7,369 nt of DNA from positions 1 through 7,369 of the forward strand of contig DMRV01000043.1 in NCBI GenBank assembly GCA_003456455.1, written 5' to 3'. The notes below the pieces were generated by a model. The model was given only the letters and a program-made list of their open reading frames with translations, was not told the origin of the DNA and searched no databases. A program made the position numbers and the translations under genes. Source of the DNA: Flavobacteriales bacterium. GTDB taxonomy: Bacteria; Bacteroidota; Bacteroidia; UBA10329. Each line of letters begins with the position of its first letter. The first letter of the stretch is position 1. Positions 6,471 through 7,369 of the stretch are shown here, one piece after another.

Positions 6471-7369
6471 TTAGCTTGGGTTTGAATTCCCGCTTGCAGC
6501 ACCGCCTGAATTTCCACCGGAACCACTACTTGGATTTTTACGCTTTTTCCAATTAGGGTTAAACGGACGTTTCTTTCTGTCTCCGCCTCCGCTTCCACCT
6601 TTATTATCAAAGCGCTTCTTTCCTCCTCCTCCACCTTGACGACCACGACCACCGCCACCGCTTCTCTTCTCTCCTGGATTGTATTCCGGACCTCTTAATC
6701 CACCAGGTAAAGCAGGCTTTTCAATGGTCTTCTCAATCAACTTCTCTATATCTCCAAAACCGTTTACATCAAATCCGTTAATAAGTGTAATGGCCAATCC
6801 AGAAGCTCCAGCACGTGCCGTTCTACCAATTCGGTGAACGTAATCCTCAGCATCTTTTGGTACTTCGTAGTTAACCACAATCTCAATATTGTCAATGTCA
6901 ATTCCTCTAGACATCACATCGGTAGCTACAAGAAAATTGAATTTCTTGTTCCTAAATCCTGAAAGCACATCCTCTCGCTCTTTCTGATCTAAATCCGAAG
7001 AAATAGCACGAGACTTCCAACCTTTCTTTTGTAAGGTCCTATTCACAGATTTCACAGCCGATTTACGAGAACAGAAAATGATGCAACTACTTACATCTCC
7101 CTGTTCCTCCATTAGAAGTTCCAACAGTCGATCTTTGTGGTCATCATTAACCAAATATGCCAATTGCTTGATGTTCTCTGATGGCTTAGAAACCGCTATC
7201 TCAACATTGATTGGGTTATTCAAAAGCTTTTCCGCCAGCTTCCGAATTTTCGGTGGCATAGTGGCTGAAAACAGCATTGTTTGTCTTGACTTAGGAGTCA
7301 ACTCTACAATCTTCATGATATCGTCATGAAAACCCATATCGAGCATTCTATCAGCCTCATCCAATATCA
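6471..7369 (-). CDS. rhlE: DEAD-box RNA helicase, RhlE-like (5' part beyond the window)
   Basis: ATP-dependent RNA helicase of the cytoplasm; RhlE-type enzymes act in ribosome assembly, RNA decay and cold adaptation. The frame is open to the right edge. The TTG at 7362-7364 encodes Leu of 'ILDEAD', not a start, so the Q motif, motif I and the rest of the first RecA domain lie outside. Numbering from that Leu: motif II DEAD 2-5; motif III SAT 33-35; 'IIFCSRK' 95-101; 'SDLDQKERE' 123-131; motif V 'VATDVMSRGIDI' 146-157; motif VI 'YVHRIGRTARAG' 175-186. After ~219 comes a disordered tail of ~79 residues, rich in Gly, Lys, Arg, Asn and Ser, a likely RNA-binding extension. It converges on the barrel gene across 38 bases. 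The helicase is certain; RhlE rather than another DEAD-box subfamily is likely from 'QTMLFSATMPPKIRKLAEKL'. Confidence 0.95.
   Translation of the reverse strand, partial: ILDEADRMLDMGFHDDIMKIVELTPKSRQTMLFSATMPPKIRKLAEKLLNNPINVEIAVSKPSENIKQLAYLVNDDHKDRLLELLMEEQGDVSSCIIFCSRKSAVKSVNRTLQKKGWKSRAISSDLDQKEREDVLSGFRNKKFNFLVATDVMSRGIDIDNIEIVVNYEVPKDAEDYVHRIGRTARAGASGLAITLINGFDVNGFGDIEKLIEKTIEKPALPGGLRGPEYNPGEKRSGGGGRGRQGGGGGKKRFDNKGGSGGGDRKKRPFNPNWKKRKNPSSGSGGNSGGAASGNSNPS
6474..6710 (-). other. Low-complexity Gly/Arg/Lys-rich C-terminal tail of the helicase
   Basis: This stretch encodes residues ~219-297 of the helicase fragment: a Pro/Gly opening, a Gly-Arg-rich block with GRGRQGG and GGGGGKK runs (~235-262), a basic part 'DRKKRPFNPNWKKRKN' (~262-277), then a Gly/Ser/Asn end. 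Such basic, glycine-rich tails in DEAD-box proteins usually bind RNA without sequence preference and can drive condensation. The + strand here is rich in CCTCC and CCACC triplets, which explains the spurious antisense frame across it. Confidence 0.8.

Noticed and set aside
7362..7364. TTG on the minus strand as the helicase start
   Set aside because: It encodes the Leu of 'ILDEAD', motif II in the middle of the first RecA domain, and the frame stays open to the edge.
1..7369. Defence island, mobile element, CRISPR array or new multi-gene system
   Set aside because: All five genes are housekeeping or single envelope genes with no recombinase, transposase, spaced repeats or effector-immunity pair. 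The set does not make a coherent system.

Overview
The window looks like ordinary chromosomal sequence from a Bacteroidota bacterium, probably near the Flavobacteriia or a related class. The evidence is the style of the proteins. The UvrA fragment has the compact region between its first two CxxC pairs that I recall from this phylum. The ABC-F protein begins with the MNYLSAENLS-type N-terminus common there. The RhlE-like helicase has the 'SDL-Q-ERE...F' form of its RNA-contact motif and a long Gly/Lys/Arg-rich tail. Two secreted or envelope proteins have short signal peptides ending in Gln (SGQ, LSQ). Ribosome-binding sites are mostly absent or weak.

Layout from left to right: (1) 1-2310, + strand: uvrA without its first ~170 codons, which lie beyond the left edge. 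(2) 2311-2490: a 180-base gap with nested and competing inverted repeats, a weak promoter candidate and a clear AAAGGA ribosome-binding site. (3) 2491-3327, +: a secreted fibre- or adhesin-like protein of unknown function. (4) 3328-3399: a short gap with a Bacteroidota-like -7 element and a perfect 6-bp hairpin. (5) 3400-5256, +: a Uup-type ABC-F ATPase starting at TTG. (6) 5266-6432, +: a probable outer-membrane beta-barrel protein starting at GTG only 9 bases after uup, so probably co-transcribed with it. It consists of two copies of one small barrel-like domain joined by a charged linker. (7) 6433-6470: a 38-base convergent junction without a clear terminator. (8) 6471-7369, - strand: the C-terminal part of an RhlE-like DEAD-box RNA helicase, cut by the right edge just upstream of its DEAD motif.

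The genes do not form one recognisable pathway. UvrA is DNA repair, Uup acts on ribosomes or branched DNA, RhlE remodels RNA, and the other two are envelope or surface proteins. I see no defence island, mobile element, CRISPR array, tRNA or rRNA, and nothing that amounts to an undescribed multi-gene system. The most distinctive observation is the internal duplication of the barrel protein at 5266-6432. The leader structures at 2320-2400 and 3353-3400 deserve a smaller second look.
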